Part shown: positions 37,460 through 47,647 of the stretch, piece by piece
Layout: each line of letters starts with the position of its first letter
How positions within the stretch are numbered: the stretch's first letter is position 1
Source of the DNA: Myxococcus stipitatus
GTDB lineage: Bacteria > Myxococcota > Myxococcia > Myxococcales > Myxococcaceae
DNA: 64,000 nt
Reading direction: 5' to 3'
NCBI RefSeq assembly: GCF_038561935.1
Contig: NZ_CP102770.1
Coordinates: forward strand, 3,906,001 to 3,970,000
The notes under the pieces: generated by a model
Databases searched by the model: none
The model's input: the letters and a program-made list of their open reading frames with translations, nothing else
What the model was told of the DNA's origin: nothing
Position numbers and translations under genes: made by a program

Positions 37460-38719
37460 TCAGGCCGGGTGGGGGACGAAGGTGACGACGGGGCGGCTCT
37501 TGCCGGGGACGTGGGCCTGCCCGACGGTCTCCCAGTGAAACATGGCCCCCGCCTGCTCCCGGGTGGCCTCGGAGACGAGCACGGGGACCCCCGCCTGTTT
37601 GGTCAGCCCCTCGATGCGGCTGGCCAGGTTCACCGTGTCGCCGATGGCCGTGTAGTCCAGGCGGCGGCTGGTGGAGCCGATGTTACCCAGCACCACGGGG
37701 CCGGTGTGGACCCCCACCCCCATGTGCACCGCGGGGGCCCCCTGGAGGGCGCGCTCCGCGTTGAAGGACTCCAGCTCCTGCACCATGGCCAGGGCGCAGC
37801 GCACCGCGCGGGAGGCATGTTCCGCGTCGGCGAGGGGCGCCCCGAAGTACACCATGAGTGCGTCCCCGATGAACTTGTCCAAGGTTCCGCCATGGCGGAA
37901 GACGACCTCCACCATCCGGCTGTAGTAGGCGTTGAGGAGCTGGACGACCTCGCCTGGGGGAAGCTGCTCGCTCATGGAGGTGAAGCCGCGGATGTCGGCG
38001 AAGAGCACCGTCACCTCGCGCAGCTCCGGCTCCGGGGAGGCGAGGCGCTGGAGGCGCTCGGCCACGGCGGGGGCGAAGTAGCGGCCCAGGCGGGCGCGCT
38101 TGAGCTCCTCCTCGGAGACGGCGGCGGAGAGGGCTCGGATGCGGTTGAGCAGGTGCCGGGCGCCCGCGGCGGCGACGGACAGCATCACCACCGAGGCCAT
38201 CTGCGCGCCCAGGCCGATGCCGGCCTGGTGCTGGAGCGCGACCTCGGCGATGGCGGCGAAGGCCGTCACCACCAGCGTCACCGTGTTGCGCAGCGAGAGC
38301 GCGGACAGGAGCACGAGCACCGCGAGGATTCCCAGCGTGAAGCCGGCCACACCTCCCGGGGAAGGGGACACCGGTATCGCGTGGCTCTGGAGCCAGTACA
38401 CGGCGGGCACGTCGATGAAGGCCACGGACAGTCCGGCCCACTGCACCGCGCGGGACCACCGCGTCACGGCGACCCACACGGCCGCGGTGCAGAGCCAGTA
38501 GACGCAGAGAGGGCGGAGGTACTCGGTCCAGTCCGCCTTGCCCGCGCCCAGCCCCAGGCCCGCGGACATCACGAGCATCACCGTGACGGCCACCAGCCGA
38601 ATCCCGCCGAGCTGCCGCGCGTTGTGCCGGCGCTCACCCTCCAGGGCGCGGTTCACCGAGTCCTGGATGCCTTCGGGCCCTTCGCCGGGTCCCTGGGTTG
38701 ACCGCCGCACCACTCGCAT
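37460..38719 (-). CDS. Membrane class III adenylate cyclase
   Basis: A 419-residue protein. The N-terminal half holds about six membrane helices (residues 40-190) with very short loops, with no recognised sensor domain. The C-terminal cyclase domain (about 215-400) is complete: [12 protein letters not shown] (first metal Asp), [21 protein letters not shown] (Lys and second metal Asp), [15 protein letters not shown] with both transition-state Asn and Arg. The Lys favours ATP over GTP as substrate. The long upstream frame extension is a shadow of the sulfatase gene. It sits between nuoC and nuoB, and is divergent from the sulfatase with 90 bases between the starts. Confidence 0.87.
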   Translation of the reverse strand: MRVVRRSTQGPGEGPEGIQDSVNRALEGERRHNARQLGGIRLVAVTVMLVMSAGLGLGAGKADWTEYLRPLCVYWLCTAAVWVAVTRWSRAVQWAGLSVAFIDVPAVYWLQSHAIPVSPSPGGVAGFTLGILAVLVLLSALSLRNTVTLVVTAFAAIAEVALQHQAGIGLGAQMASVVMLSVAAAGARHLLNRIRALSAAVSEEELKRARLGRYFAPAVAERLQRLASPEPELREVTVLFADIRGFTSMSEQLPPGEVVQLLNAYYSRMVEVVFRHGGTLDKFIGDALMVYFGAPLADAEHASRAVRCALAMVQELESFNAERALQGAPAVHMGVGVHTGPVVLGNIGSTSRRLDYTAIGDTVNLASRIEGLTKQAGVPVLVSEATREQAGAMFHWETVGQAHVPGKSRPVVTFVPHPA

Positions 38720-38809
38720 GTTGCACCGTCTGGACCGCGCCCGCCTCTTCCCGGCAGGGGAGGCCCATGACCTCGCGGGCGCGTCGCGTTGCGGTATACA
38801 CGCGGACCC

Positions 38810-40948
38810 ATGGCCGAGTCCGTTTCTCCGCATCCCTTGCGCTCGCTGGTCTGGCGCCTCGCACTGGGCGCGGGCCTGGGGCTGGTGCTGTTCGCCGCGG
38901 AGTCCTGGCTGTTGTTGCGCTCGGGGCTGGTGGGCGTGGACATCCCGGTGGATGGGCCGTATGCGGCGCTGTCGGCGGCGGTGCGTCCGGTGCTCCCGGG
39001 ATTGCTCCTGCGCGTGGCGGCCGTCTACGTCGTGGCGGGAGTGGTGCTCGCCGGCGTGGCCTTTGGCCTCGCGCGAGTGTGGGGACGCGCCGGCGTCGCG
39101 GCGACTGGGGTGGGGTGGCTTGGGCTCGTGCTGCTGCTGGCGTGGGACCGGGCCATTGCTCGGCCCGCGCTGTTCGACGACCTGCCGTGGGTGCGTCCGG
39201 TGTTGGCCTGGCTCGTGGACCATGGCGAGCCCTGGCATCCGCGGACGGTGGCCGTCGCGGTCGCCCTGGTTCATGTCGCGGTGGTGCTGGCTCGACTGCC
39301 GACGTGGACGCGGAGGCTCCAGGGCGCCGCTGGGGTGGCCGCTGGTGCGCTGTTGCTCTGGGGCGCGGGGCGGGCAGGGGGCTCGACGGCGGGCGAGAAG
39401 CCTCCGTTGGTGGTGCTCATCGGCGTCGACGCGTTCCGGCCGGACCGGCTGAGTGTGCTGGGCGGCTCGGGGAAGGTGGCGCCGCATGTGGACCGCTTCG
39501 TCGCGGAGTCGACGCTCTTCACCCGGGCGTATACGCCCGTGGCCCAGACGGAGCCGGCGTGGCGCTCGTTGCTCACGGCGCGCTGGCCCCATGAGACGGG
39601 CGTCCGCTACGCGCTGACGTCCGACTCCCGCATGAAGCTTCACCCCACCTTCCCGGAGACCTTCTCGAAGGCGGGTTGGAGCACGCTGTTCGCCACGGAC
39701 TGCTCGCGCTTCCATGCGGAAGGCCCGGCCTCGGGCTTCGCCACGCGGTGGCAGCCTCCTCGAGGCGCGGTGAACTTCCTCCTGGAGAAGCTTCGCTACC
39801 GGGCGCTGGGACTCTTCGCGGACCACACCCTGGGCGCGGCGTGGGTGCCGGAGTTCATCGAGAACCGGGCGCTCGCGGGCATCCATGACCCGATGGGCTA
39901 TGCCCAGCGGCTGACGTCGCGGGTGCTGGATGCGGCGAGCGAGGGCCCCACGCTGTTCGCCTTCCACGCCACCGCCGCGCACTTCCCGGGCGACCCCGTC
40001 CACCCGTTCTATCGCCGCTTCGTGTCGCCGTCCGAGCCGTTGGAGCGCAGGCTGCGCATGCACTTCGCGCCGGTGTCTCCGGGGGCGAAGGGAGGCTGGA
40101 CTCGCGATGGCGCGGAGGCGCTCTATGACGAACTGCTCGCGCAAGCGGATGCGCAGGTGGGGCATGTGCTCGACTCGCTGAGAGCCGCGGGGCGTTATGA
40201 CGACGCGCTCATCATCCTCATGTCGGACCACGGGGAGAGCTTCCACGAGGACCGTCCGGACCTGGCTGGAGCCACGCCCGTGCACGGGGCTCGCTTGTCG
40301 GAGCTGGAGAACCGCATCCTGCTCGCGGTGAAGCCGCCCGGAGGTCGCAAGCAGGGGCCCGCCAGGGTGGATGCGCTGGTGCGACTGGTGGACGTGGGGC
40401 CCACGCTGCTGGAGTTCTCGAAGCTGCCCGCGTTGCCGGGCGTCGACGGCGTGTCCCTGGCGCCGCTCCTGCGCGGCGAGTCCCTGGCGCCCTTGGCCCT
40501 CTACGCCGAGACGGGCTTCACGCATGTCTCGCCGGAGGTCTTCGACGTGGGCCACTGGCCTGGCGCGCCTCGCGCGTTCGACGCGTACCGCATCCGCCCG
40601 GATGGCGTGGTGGAGATGGGGGACGCGGCGCACGAGGCGGTGGTGATGGAGAAGGACCTGGGGGCCTTCGACGGACTGCGTTGGTGGGTGGACCGGCCCC
40701 GCGCGGATGGCACGTGGCGACGCGAGTGCGTGGGGCAGTGTGAAGGGCCTGACGCGCTGGTGCTGGAGGCGTGGCTGGACGTGGTGCGAGGCCGGACGGC
40801 GGAAGGGGACTCGCGTAAGGTGGCGGGCCATGTCGACGACCCCAGACGCTCCCTCGCTCCAGGAACAGTACGCCCCCCACAACAGCTGCTTCGGTTGCGG
40901 TCCGTCCAACCCGCAGGGCCTGCGCATCCGCAGCCGCGTGGAGGGTGA
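38810..40948 (+). CDS. Membrane-anchored sulfatase/alkaline-phosphatase-superfamily hydrolase
   Basis: A 712-residue protein with about four to five membrane helices in the first 190 residues, then an extracytoplasmic sulfatase-like domain. [15 protein letters not shown] (about 205-219) is the metal-binding start. The nucleophile region is [12 protein letters not shown], where Thr or Ser could serve, as in phosphoethanolamine or phosphoglycerol transferases; there is no C-x-P-x-R sulfatase motif. [10 protein letters not shown] (about 475) supplies further metal ligands. It therefore resembles LTA-synthase-like transferases or membrane sulfatases. Its last 119 bases overlap the thioesterase gene in another frame; the last 40 residues look unlike the rest. 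Confidence 0.75.
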   Translation: MAESVSPHPLRSLVWRLALGAGLGLVLFAAESWLLLRSGLVGVDIPVDGPYAALSAAVRPVLPGLLLRVAAVYVVAGVVLAGVAFGLARVWGRAGVAATGVGWLGLVLLLAWDRAIARPALFDDLPWVRPVLAWLVDHGEPWHPRTVAVAVALVHVAVVLARLPTWTRRLQGAAGVAAGALLLWGAGRAGGSTAGEKPPLVVLIGVDAFRPDRLSVLGGSGKVAPHVDRFVAESTLFTRAYTPVAQTEPAWRSLLTARWPHETGVRYALTSDSRMKLHPTFPETFSKAGWSTLFATDCSRFHAEGPASGFATRWQPPRGAVNFLLEKLRYRALGLFADHTLGAAWVPEFIENRALAGIHDPMGYAQRLTSRVLDAASEGPTLFAFHATAAHFPGDPVHPFYRRFVSPSEPLERRLRMHFAPVSPGAKGGWTRDGAEALYDELLAQADAQVGHVLDSLRAAGRYDDALIILMSDHGESFHEDRPDLAGATPVHGARLSELENRILLAVKPPGGRKQGPARVDALVRLVDVGPTLLEFSKLPALPGVDGVSLAPLLRGESLAPLALYAETGFTHVSPEVFDVGHWPGAPRAFDAYRIRPDGVVEMGDAAHEAVVMEKDLGAFDGLRWWVDRPRADGTWRRECVGQCEGPDALVLEAWLDVVRGRTAEGDSRKVAGHVDDPRRSLAPGTVRPPQQLLRLRSVQPAGPAHPQPRGG

Positions 40949-41306
40949 CCTCATCGTCGCCGAGTGGATGCCCGCCGAGCACCACCAGGCGTTCCCCGGT
41001 GTCCTCAACGGCGGCATCATCGGCGCGTTGCTCGACTGTCACTGCAACTGGACGGCGGCCTACCACCTGATGAAGTCGCAGGGCGCGTCATCGCCCCCGT
41101 GCACCGTCACCGCCGACTACTCGATTACCCTCAAGCGCCCCACGCCCATGTCCGCGCCGGTGCGGCTGGAGGCGAAGCCGGTGGAGATCAAGGGCGACCG
41201 CGCGGTGATTGAGGGCACCCTCACCGCCGGCGGCAAGGTGACGGCGCTCTGCCGAGGCACCTTCGTCGCGGTGAAGGAAGGCCACCCCGCCTACCACCGC
41301 TGGTGA
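40830..41306 (+). CDS. Hotdog-fold thioesterase (PaaI-like)
   Basis: A 158-residue acyl-CoA thioesterase of the hotdog fold. Features are [17 protein letters not shown] near the N terminus (Cys pair typical of some members), [18 protein letters not shown] carrying the hot-dog helix, [19 protein letters not shown], and a terminal strand [11 protein letters not shown]. Such proteins clear acyl-CoA or aryl-CoA esters. The ATG at 40830 lies inside the sulfatase gene, which gives an unusual 119-base overlap. AAGG precedes it. It converges with nuoB, with an inverted repeat between them. Confidence 0.82.
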   Translation: MSTTPDAPSLQEQYAPHNSCFGCGPSNPQGLRIRSRVEGDLIVAEWMPAEHHQAFPGVLNGGIIGALLDCHCNWTAAYHLMKSQGASSPPCTVTADYSITLKRPTPMSAPVRLEAKPVEIKGDRAVIEGTLTAGGKVTALCRGTFVAVKEGHPAYHRW

Positions 41307-41327
41307 GCGCGAGGGCCTGAAACACCA

Positions 41328-41373
41328 GGGGCCCCGACGCCGCCCTCGAGGAGAGGGAGGCACGCGGGGCCCC
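41328..41373. terminator. GC-rich inverted repeat between converging genes
   Basis: GGGGCCCC at 41328-41335 can pair with GGGGCCCC at 41366-41373 (self-complementary arms) around a 30-base loop that has its own short stems. It lies between the thioesterase and nuoB stops and could end transcription from both sides, though there is no T-run on either strand. Confidence 0.35.
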
Positions 41374-41395
41374 GGGAGCACTGCGGCGACTGGGA

Positions 41396-41959
<564 letters not shown>

Positions 41960-41965
41960 GATGTT

Positions 41966-42337
41966 TCAGCTCTCCCAATCCAGGGCGCCCTTCTTCCACA
42001 CGTAGATGAGGCCCACCACGAGGGTCACCGCGAAGACCAGCATCTCCATGAACCCGAACCAACCGAGCGCCTGGAAGTTCACCGCCCACGGGTACATGAA
42101 CACGGCTTCGACGTCGAACACGATGAACAGCAGCGCGACGACGTAGAACTTCACCGCGAAGCGCTGGCGCGCCGGGCCGCTGGACTCGGAGCCGGCCTCG
42201 AAGCTGGTGGACTTGATGGCGCTCGGGCGCTTGGGTCCCAGCAGCGAGGTGATGAATGGGATCGCGACGCCCATGATGCCGGCCAACAGCAGCACCACCG
42301 CCAGGGGCAGGTAGGGCGAGAGGGGAGAGGGAGTCAT
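41966..42337 (-). CDS. nuoA: NADH-quinone oxidoreductase subunit A
   Basis: A 123-residue membrane subunit with three membrane helices (about 9-32, 65-88, 95-115). The conserved loop FEAGSESSGPARQRFAVKFYVVALLFIVFDVEAVFMYPWA (two halves around a membrane entry) has the Glu and Asp of the proton channel (FDVEAVF). It is first of the nuoAB pair. The ATG at 42337 is closely preceded by a possible promoter at 42347-42376, leaving almost no leader; no Shine-Dalgarno is visible. Confidence 0.95.
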   Translation of the reverse strand: MTPSPLSPYLPLAVVLLLAGIMGVAIPFITSLLGPKRPSAIKSTSFEAGSESSGPARQRFAVKFYVVALLFIVFDVEAVFMYPWAVNFQALGWFGFMEMLVFAVTLVVGLIYVWKKGALDWES

Positions 42338-42346
42338 CGCGCGCGG

Positions 42347-42376
42347 AACCTAATGACACCGGCCTTGCCATGTCAA
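42347..42376 (-). promoter_or_regulatory. Possible nuoA promoter (leaderless transcript?)
   Basis: On the minus strand, a full-consensus TTGACA (42371-42376) lies 18 bases upstream of TAGGTT (42347-42352), a weak -10 box. Transcription would begin within about three bases of the nuoA ATG, which has no ribosome site. An inverted partner of the TTGACA lies at 42405-42414, about 30 bases away. Confidence 0.4.
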
Positions 42377-42586
42377 AGGGAAAGTCCCCCTGCTGGGTCC
42401 GCAACCCCTTGACATGACGGCGAAAAGCCAGACTTGTGGCTCGGGCGCCGGTCAAGAGGCCCCTCCGGGCGCCCTGGCGGCCCCCTCGGCGGACCGGTCG
42501 TTTGACGCTTTCCAGGGCGCACGCCTACCGTCGAGCGGCGCCGGCGGCCGGCGATCATCCATCGCGACACGTGGGAGGTGACAGGC

Positions 42587-44152
42587 ATGTGGGGGCGGCT
42601 CGGCTTGCGGGTGCAGGTGGCCATCGCGGTGCTCGTCCCGTGCCTGGCGGTGATGGGCCTGTGCATCTGGAGCTTCTCGGTGCGGCAGCACGAGGTGTCC
42701 CTGGAGCTCCTCCGCAAGCGCGCCCACGTCCTGGGGACACTGGTGTCCAACCACCCCGCGGCCCGGGGGTGGGATGGCGGTGAGGCCTCCCAGGGACGGC
42801 TCGAGGAGATGCTCGCGCAGCTGGAGGCCAAGGACTCGCTGGGCGGCGGCTTCACGGTGCACTACCAGGGGCTGCTCGGGGCGGACGGGCGTCCGGTGTA
42901 CGAGTCCGCGGCGCGGCTTCCGGAGCATGCGCGGGGGAGCGCGGTCGTGATGCGCGAGGGGTGCATGGCGTCGCTCGTGGCCATGCGCGAGGTGCTGGTG
43001 CGGTGCGCGAGTGGCGAGCGGACGTATGTGGCGGGGCTGGGCCTGGATGAGGCGGCGGCCTCCGTCACGGACTTGAAGGGCTCCGTGCTCGTGGGGTTGG
43101 TCGGCGCGCTGGTGTTGGGGTTGCTCCTGGCGGCGCTCATCGCTCGGACCATCATCGAGCCCGTCGCGCAGGTGACGGACGTGGTGCGGGACGTGTCTCG
43201 TGGGGATGTGTCCCGCGTGGAGCTGGAGGTGCCCACCACGGGGGAGCTGCGGTTGATGGCGCAGTCCTTCAACCAGATGCTCGGTACGTTGCGCATCACC
43301 GTGTTGGAGCTGGTGTCGCGCACGGAGCAGCTCTCGGGGGCCTCGCGTGGGCTCATGGGGGCGTCCGCGGACCAGGAGCACGTCATCAGCCAGCAGGCGG
43401 CGTACGCGCAGCAGATCGCCGCGACGTTCGAGGAGCTGAGCCGCACGGCCGAGCAGATCTCCAGCTCCACGGAGGTGGTGGAGTCGAGTGCCCGCCGCAC
43501 GCACGAGGCGGTGGCCGAGGCGATGGCGGTGGTGGCGCAGGTGGTCGCGGGCATCAACGACATCCGCACCGAGTCGAAGGGCGTGGCGGATGCCATCGTC
43601 GGTTTGAATCAGGACCTGCAGCAGGTGTCGAAGATCGCCCACGTCATCAACCAGGTGGCGGAGCGCTCGGATTTGCTCGCGCTCAACGCGGCGCTGGAGG
43701 GCACGAAGGCGGGCGAGGTGGGGCGAGGCTTCTCGTTGGTCGCGGCGGAGATGCGCAAGCTGGCGGAGAACGTCTCCGCCTCCGCGCGGGACATCGGCCG
43801 CATCGTCGAGAAGGTCCAGGACTCCGGCGAGGAGGCCGCGTCCAAGGCGCGCGTGGGCATGGCCACGAGCGACCGGGGTGTCGAGGTGGCGGAGCAGGCG
43901 TCCTCGGTGTTCCAGCGCATCGTGGAGCTGGCGCGAGGAACGAGCGAGGCCGCGCGGCAGATCACCATCGCCACGCGGCAGCAGCGACAGTCGAGCGAGC
44001 AGGCGGTGCAGGGGGCTCGCAATGTCGCGGAGCTGGTGAAGCAGGGGGTGGACGCGACGGGCAGGACGACGCGAATCGCGCAGGACCTCCAGGCGGTGGC
44101 CGAGGGGCTCACCGCCGTCACCAGTCGTTTCAGGACGACGCGGAGCAGCTAG
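42587..44152 (+). CDS. Methyl-accepting chemotaxis protein
   Basis: A 521-residue transducer. TM1 is at about 8-30 and TM2 at about 162-187, with a periplasmic sensor of about 130 residues (no recognised family) between them. A HAMP segment (about 188-240) is followed by the coiled-coil signalling domain. The tip motif (NQVAERSDLLALNAALEG, with KAGEVGRGFSLVAAEMRKLAE) is normal except that the usual Ala-Glu-Ala-Ala reads Ala-Leu-Glu-Gly-Thr. ATG 42587 has GGGAGG at 42573-42578. There is no che gene nearby, so it probably uses a chemosensory pathway encoded elsewhere; myxobacteria have several. Confidence 0.9.
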   Translation: MWGRLGLRVQVAIAVLVPCLAVMGLCIWSFSVRQHEVSLELLRKRAHVLGTLVSNHPAARGWDGGEASQGRLEEMLAQLEAKDSLGGGFTVHYQGLLGADGRPVYESAARLPEHARGSAVVMREGCMASLVAMREVLVRCASGERTYVAGLGLDEAAASVTDLKGSVLVGLVGALVLGLLLAALIARTIIEPVAQVTDVVRDVSRGDVSRVELEVPTTGELRLMAQSFNQMLGTLRITVLELVSRTEQLSGASRGLMGASADQEHVISQQAAYAQQIAATFEELSRTAEQISSSTEVVESSARRTHEAVAEAMAVVAQVVAGINDIRTESKGVADAIVGLNQDLQQVSKIAHVINQVAERSDLLALNAALEGTKAGEVGRGFSLVAAEMRKLAENVSASARDIGRIVEKVQDSGEEAASKARVGMATSDRGVEVAEQASSVFQRIVELARGTSEAARQITIATRQQRQSSEQAVQGARNVAELVKQGVDATGRTTRIAQDLQAVAEGLTAVTSRFRTTRSS

Positions 44153-44165
44153 GCTTCGCCCGCAC

Positions 44166-44390
44166 CTACTCGCGCGTCCAACGGACCTGGAGTTCCAGCT
44201 CCTCGATCTTGCCTTCGCGCTCGTGCTCGACGCTGAAGTGCGCGTCGGCGGGCACGTGCAGGCGCTCTCCCGCGACCTGGATGTTGAACGCCTTGCCGCT
44301 CTCCAGCGCATCCGCCAGCCGGCGCAGCTTCGCGACGAACTGCTGGCGGGGGTAGGTCTTCTCGATGTCTCTCTGAGCTCGCTTGGCCAT
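44166..44390 (-). CDS. Amphi-Trp domain protein
   Basis: A 74-residue protein of the amphi-Trp type. It shows the IEKTYPRQQFVAKLRRLADALESG segment (two helices) followed by the strand pattern VAGERLHVPADAHFSVEHE and IEELELQVRW. The domain ends in the Trp-containing strand. Function of this small cytoplasmic domain is unknown in general. The ATG at 44390 is the family start; a longer upstream frame is a shadow. It is divergent from the decarboxylase gene, with 79 bases between starts, and converges on the chemoreceptor 14 bases away. Confidence 0.78.
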   Translation of the reverse strand: MAKRAQRDIEKTYPRQQFVAKLRRLADALESGKAFNIQVAGERLHVPADAHFSVEHEREGKIEELELQVRWTRE

Positions 44391-44469
44391 CGCGGCATCC
44401 TGCCAGCGCCCTGGGAGGCGGTCGAACTCCGTGCGCGGTTCCTGGCCCGGCACTACTGTGCGCGGCACC

Positions 44470-45876
44470 ATGAGCTCGCTCGAACTGTCCCCCGCGCATT
44501 TCCGTCGCCTCGCCGACCGGGTCTCCACACTCGCTGAAGAGTGGCTCGAAGAGCTCGACACCCGGCGCATCGCCCCCGACATCACTGGCGCCGCTTCGGA
44601 GGCGATGTTCTCCGAGGGCCTCCCTGAACAGGGCCTCGGCGATGCCTCGCTGGAGGCCCTCAAGCCCCTCATGGCGGGAACCCGCGCGGGCAATGCGAGG
44701 TTCCTCGCATACGTCTTCGGCTCGGGTGAGCCCGTGGGCGTGCTCGGCGACTACGTGGCCAGCGTCGTCAACCAGAACGTCACTGCGTGGCGCTCAGCCC
44801 CCACGGTCGTGAGCCTGGAGCGCTCCGTGGTGCGGAGCCTGGCGAACGCCGTGGGCTGCCCTGGCTTCACCGGGAGCTTCACGGGCGGCGGCTCGTCCGC
44901 GAACATGATGGGGCTGGCCATGGCCCGCGAGGCGCTCGCGCCGGCCAACGAGGACGGTGCCCCCTCCGGTGTGATGTACGCCTCGGCCGAGGTCCACATG
45001 TCCATCCCCAAGGCGGTGGCGCTCCTGGGCCTGGGCCGGAAGAACCTGCGGTTGATTCCCACCGATGCGCAGTGGCGGATGCGTCCCGATGCATTGGTGA
45101 AGGCCATCGAGGAGGACCGGGCCGCGGGCCGTCGTCCCATCGCGGTGATTGCGACCGCGGGCACGGTGAACACAGGTGCGGTCGACCCGCTTCGGGACAT
45201 CGCTCGCATCGCTCGCGAGTACGGCCTGTGGATGCACGTGGATGGTGCGTATGGCGCGCTCGCGGCGATGGCCCACCCCGAGATGTTCGAGGGACTGGGC
45301 GAGGCCGACTCGCTCTCCATGGACGCGCACAAGTGGCTCTACCAGCCCGCGGACTGCGGCGTGCTCCTGTTCCGCGACGCGAAGGCGGCTCGTCGCGCGT
45401 TCTCCTTCACCGGGGACTACGCCCGCTCGCTGACGACGGACGCGGTGGAGGGCTTCGCCTTCTTCGACGAGTCGATGGAGCTGTCACGTCGCGCCCGTGC
45501 CCTCAAGGTCTGGCTCTCCGTGCGCTTCCACGGGCTCGCCGCGTTCCGGGAGTCCATCCGCCGTGATGTGGCGAACGCGAAGCAACTGGAAGGACTCGTG
45601 CGCGAGACACCGGCGCTGGAGTTGCTGGCGCCCGCCACGCTCAGCGCAGTGTGCTTCCGCTACCGCGCGGGACTCGAGGATGCACGGCTCGACGACTTCA
45701 ACACGAGGCTGCTCGCGCGCATCAACCGACGAGGCCGCGTGTACATCTCCAACGCGACGCTGGAGGGGCGCTTCTCGTTGCGCGCCTGCTTCGTGAATCA
45801 CCGCACCACGCCCGAGGACGTAGCCACCGTCGTGCGCGAGGTCCTCGCCGCGGCCGAGGAACTCAAGGCCCTGTAG
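44470..45876 (+). CDS. PLP-dependent group II decarboxylase
   Basis: A 468-residue enzyme of the aromatic-amino-acid/glutamate decarboxylase fold type I. Evidence is FTGGGSSANMMGLAMAREA (PLP phosphate region), HMSIPKA (His stacking on the ring), TAGTVNTGAVDPL, WMHVDGAYGA with the PLP Asp, and DAHKWLYQP, where the Lys forms the Schiff base. The C-terminal domain ends in FVNHRTTPED. Substrate (Tyr, Dopa, Trp, Glu or other) cannot be read. No biosynthetic cluster surrounds it, so a simple amine-forming role is likely. It starts at ATG 44470; the longer upstream frame is a shadow. Confidence 0.87.
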   Translation: MSSLELSPAHFRRLADRVSTLAEEWLEELDTRRIAPDITGAASEAMFSEGLPEQGLGDASLEALKPLMAGTRAGNARFLAYVFGSGEPVGVLGDYVASVVNQNVTAWRSAPTVVSLERSVVRSLANAVGCPGFTGSFTGGGSSANMMGLAMAREALAPANEDGAPSGVMYASAEVHMSIPKAVALLGLGRKNLRLIPTDAQWRMRPDALVKAIEEDRAAGRRPIAVIATAGTVNTGAVDPLRDIARIAREYGLWMHVDGAYGALAAMAHPEMFEGLGEADSLSMDAHKWLYQPADCGVLLFRDAKAARRAFSFTGDYARSLTTDAVEGFAFFDESMELSRRARALKVWLSVRFHGLAAFRESIRRDVANAKQLEGLVRETPALELLAPATLSAVCFRYRAGLEDARLDDFNTRLLARINRRGRVYISNATLEGRFSLRACFVNHRTTPEDVATVVREVLAAAEELKAL

Positions 45877-45923
45877 CGCGCGAGGTGGCGCGCGCCTGCA
45901 TGCGCGGGCGCGCGGCCGGGGCT

Positions 45924-46742
45924 TCAGTTCATCGCGCGAGCCTTCAGCTTCGCGAACAGCTCGGGAGGCATCGCGGCGGAGCCCAGGCGGTGTTCCGCGG
46001 AGACGGCCTCGCCATGGAAGTCGCTGCCCGCGGTGGGCACCAGGTCGAACTCCTTCGACAGTGTCAGGTACTTCTGCCGCGAGAGCGGGTTGTGGTCCGC
46101 GTGCAGGACCTCCAGGCCCGCGAGGCCCGCCTTCGCCAGCTCCCGCAGCTCCATCCGCTCCACCTTCGACGAGCCCGGGTGGGCCAGCGTGGCGGTGCCT
46201 CCCGCCTTGCGGATGAGTCGAATCGCGTCCGCGCCATCCAGCTTGAAGCGCTCCACCCAGGCCATGCCTCGCGTCCCCAGGAAGCGGTCGAACGCGGCTT
46301 TCATGTCGATGGCCCAGCCCTGGTCCACGAGCACTCGCGCCAGGTGGGGCCTGCCCAGCTGCGCATCTCCCGCGACGGCTCGCACGTGCTCCATCCGCAC
46401 GGGGAAGCCCAGGTGCTGCATCTTCGCGACCATCGCCTCCATGCGCTGCTCTCGCTCACCGCGCAGGCGCTGGGCGAAGCGCGCGAGGTCCTCGTCCTCG
46501 GGCCGCACGAAGTGCCCCAGGATGTGCACCTCGCGCCCCAGCACGAAGGCGGAGATTTCGATGCCGGGCACCAGCTCCACGCCTCGCTCCTGCGCGGCGA
46601 CGCGGGCCTCCTCAAGTCCCGCCACCGTGTCGTGGTCCGTCACCGAGAGCACCGTCACACCCGCGGCGGCGGCGCGTGCGAGCAGCTCGGTGGGCGAGTA
46701 CTGACCATCGCTGGCGGTGGTGTGTGAGTGCAGGTCAATCAC
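45924..46742 (-). CDS. PHP-domain phosphoesterase, YciV/RnaseAM-like
   Basis: A 272-residue metal-dependent phosphoesterase. The PHP motifs are all visible: DLHSHTTASDG at the N terminus, SVTDHDT near residue 35, PGIEIS near 62, HILGHFV, HPG in the middle (LAHPGSS) and GSDFHGE near 245. Size and order fit the 3',5'-nucleoside bisphosphate phosphatase / 5'-exoribonuclease group rather than histidinol phosphatase or DNA polymerase PHP modules. A GTG start at 46742 is used; the adjacent gene on the other strand starts 84 bases away, so the two share a promoter region. Confidence 0.87.
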   Translation of the reverse strand: MIDLHSHTTASDGQYSPTELLARAAAAGVTVLSVTDHDTVAGLEEARVAAQERGVELVPGIEISAFVLGREVHILGHFVRPEDEDLARFAQRLRGEREQRMEAMVAKMQHLGFPVRMEHVRAVAGDAQLGRPHLARVLVDQGWAIDMKAAFDRFLGTRGMAWVERFKLDGADAIRLIRKAGGTATLAHPGSSKVERMELRELAKAGLAGLEVLHADHNPLSRQKYLTLSKEFDLVPTAGSDFHGEAVSAEHRLGSAAMPPELFAKLKARAMN

Positions 46743-46826
46743 GTCGGGCTCCGGGGCGAGCGGTTGAAAGCCGCACGGTCGCGACCTAGGCTCCTCTTCT
46801 TCAATCCACGCACGACGTCAAGGGCG

Positions 46827-47297
46827 ATGCCGCAGCACCCACTCCAAATCTCCCGGAAGATTGAGTACGGGTTGCGGGCCATGACGTTCCTTGCCTCGCA
46901 GCCGCTCGAGCGCATGGTCCCCTTCCGGGAGATTGCCCGGCGCATGGATGTACCGGAGGACTTCCTCGCGAAGATTCTCAAGGTGCTCGTCTCCCGAAAG
47001 CTGGTCCGCTCCACCCGGGGCGCCCATGGTGGCTACGCCCTGGCCCGTCCCGCCCGCGAGCTGACCTTCCTGGATGTCATCGAGGCCGTCGAGGGTCCTG
47101 TCATCGTCAACGTCTGCCAGGACACGCAGCACGACGGCTGCAAGGCCACCGGGAGCTGCACCATGTACGGCGTGTGGAAGCTGGGCCAGCAGCGGATGCT
47201 GGATGTGTACCGCTCCACCACGCTGGACCGGCTGGCCATGACGGAGCTGCGAGGCGCACCGGAGGGCGGCTCGCCAGCCCTCTCCGCGCGTGTCTAG
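46827..47297 (+). CDS. Rrf2-family iron-sulfur-type regulator
   Basis: A 156-residue winged-helix regulator. It starts QISRKIEYGLRAMTFLA and has the helix-turn-helix PFREIARRMDVPEDFLAKILKVLV with the wing STRGAHGGYALARP. Three cysteines follow in the NsrR/IscR position: CQDTQHDGC (seven between) and CKATGSC (five between). This suggests an Fe-S cluster sensing NO, iron-sulfur status or redox. ATG 46827 gives the family N terminus. The next gene starts 12 bases after its stop. No isc or suf gene is in the window, so targets are unknown. Confidence 0.87.
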   Translation: MPQHPLQISRKIEYGLRAMTFLASQPLERMVPFREIARRMDVPEDFLAKILKVLVSRKLVRSTRGAHGGYALARPARELTFLDVIEAVEGPVIVNVCQDTQHDGCKATGSCTMYGVWKLGQQRMLDVYRSTTLDRLAMTELRGAPEGGSPALSARV

Positions 47298-47309
47298 ACT
47301 CGGCCTCCC

Positions 47310-47588
47310 ATGGCCAAGAAAGCCCAGAAGAGCATCGAGAATCGGGTGTACCTCTTCGAGTCGCTCGCCAGCAGCTATGTGGCCGCGGCCTCGGAGGCGC
47401 TGAGCTCCCGCGACGCCGCTGAGCGCGAGCGCGCCCGGAGCGTCCTGGCCGAGCTGGCCTACGTCTCCTGTGTGGTGGCGGACACAGCGGAGCTGTCGGC
47501 CGACGAGGTGCGGCAGCTCGTGCTGGGCGAGCCTCGCGCGGCTGGGGCCTCCCGCAAGCGCGGCGGCGGTCGGAAGCGCGACAAGTAG
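47310..47588 (+). CDS. Small hypothetical protein, helical
   Basis: I do not recognise this 92-residue protein. It is a compact helical domain of about 70 residues (SIENRVYLFESLASSYVAAASEAL, then SADEVRQLVLGEP) and a basic Gly/Arg/Lys tail. It has no signal or membrane segment. It starts 12 bases after the Rrf2 stop, so it may be part of the same transcript. Third-position GC is normal. Confidence 0.5.
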   Translation: MAKKAQKSIENRVYLFESLASSYVAAASEALSSRDAAERERARSVLAELAYVSCVVADTAELSADEVRQLVLGEPRAAGASRKRGGGRKRDK

Positions 47589-47647
47589 GAGAAGAGGGCG
47601 CAAGGGGTGCTGCCCTTGACGCGCGGGCGGTGTTAGATCGCCGCGCC

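Noticed and set aside
42409..42437. TTGACA on the plus strand as promoter for the chemoreceptor
   Set aside because: No reasonable -10 at 16-18 bases; the sequence there is ACTTGT. Kept only as part of the inverted repeat noted in the findings.
44470..45876. Part of a secondary-metabolite cluster because of the PLP decarboxylase
   Set aside because: No synthase, carrier protein, transporter or tailoring gene is next to it.
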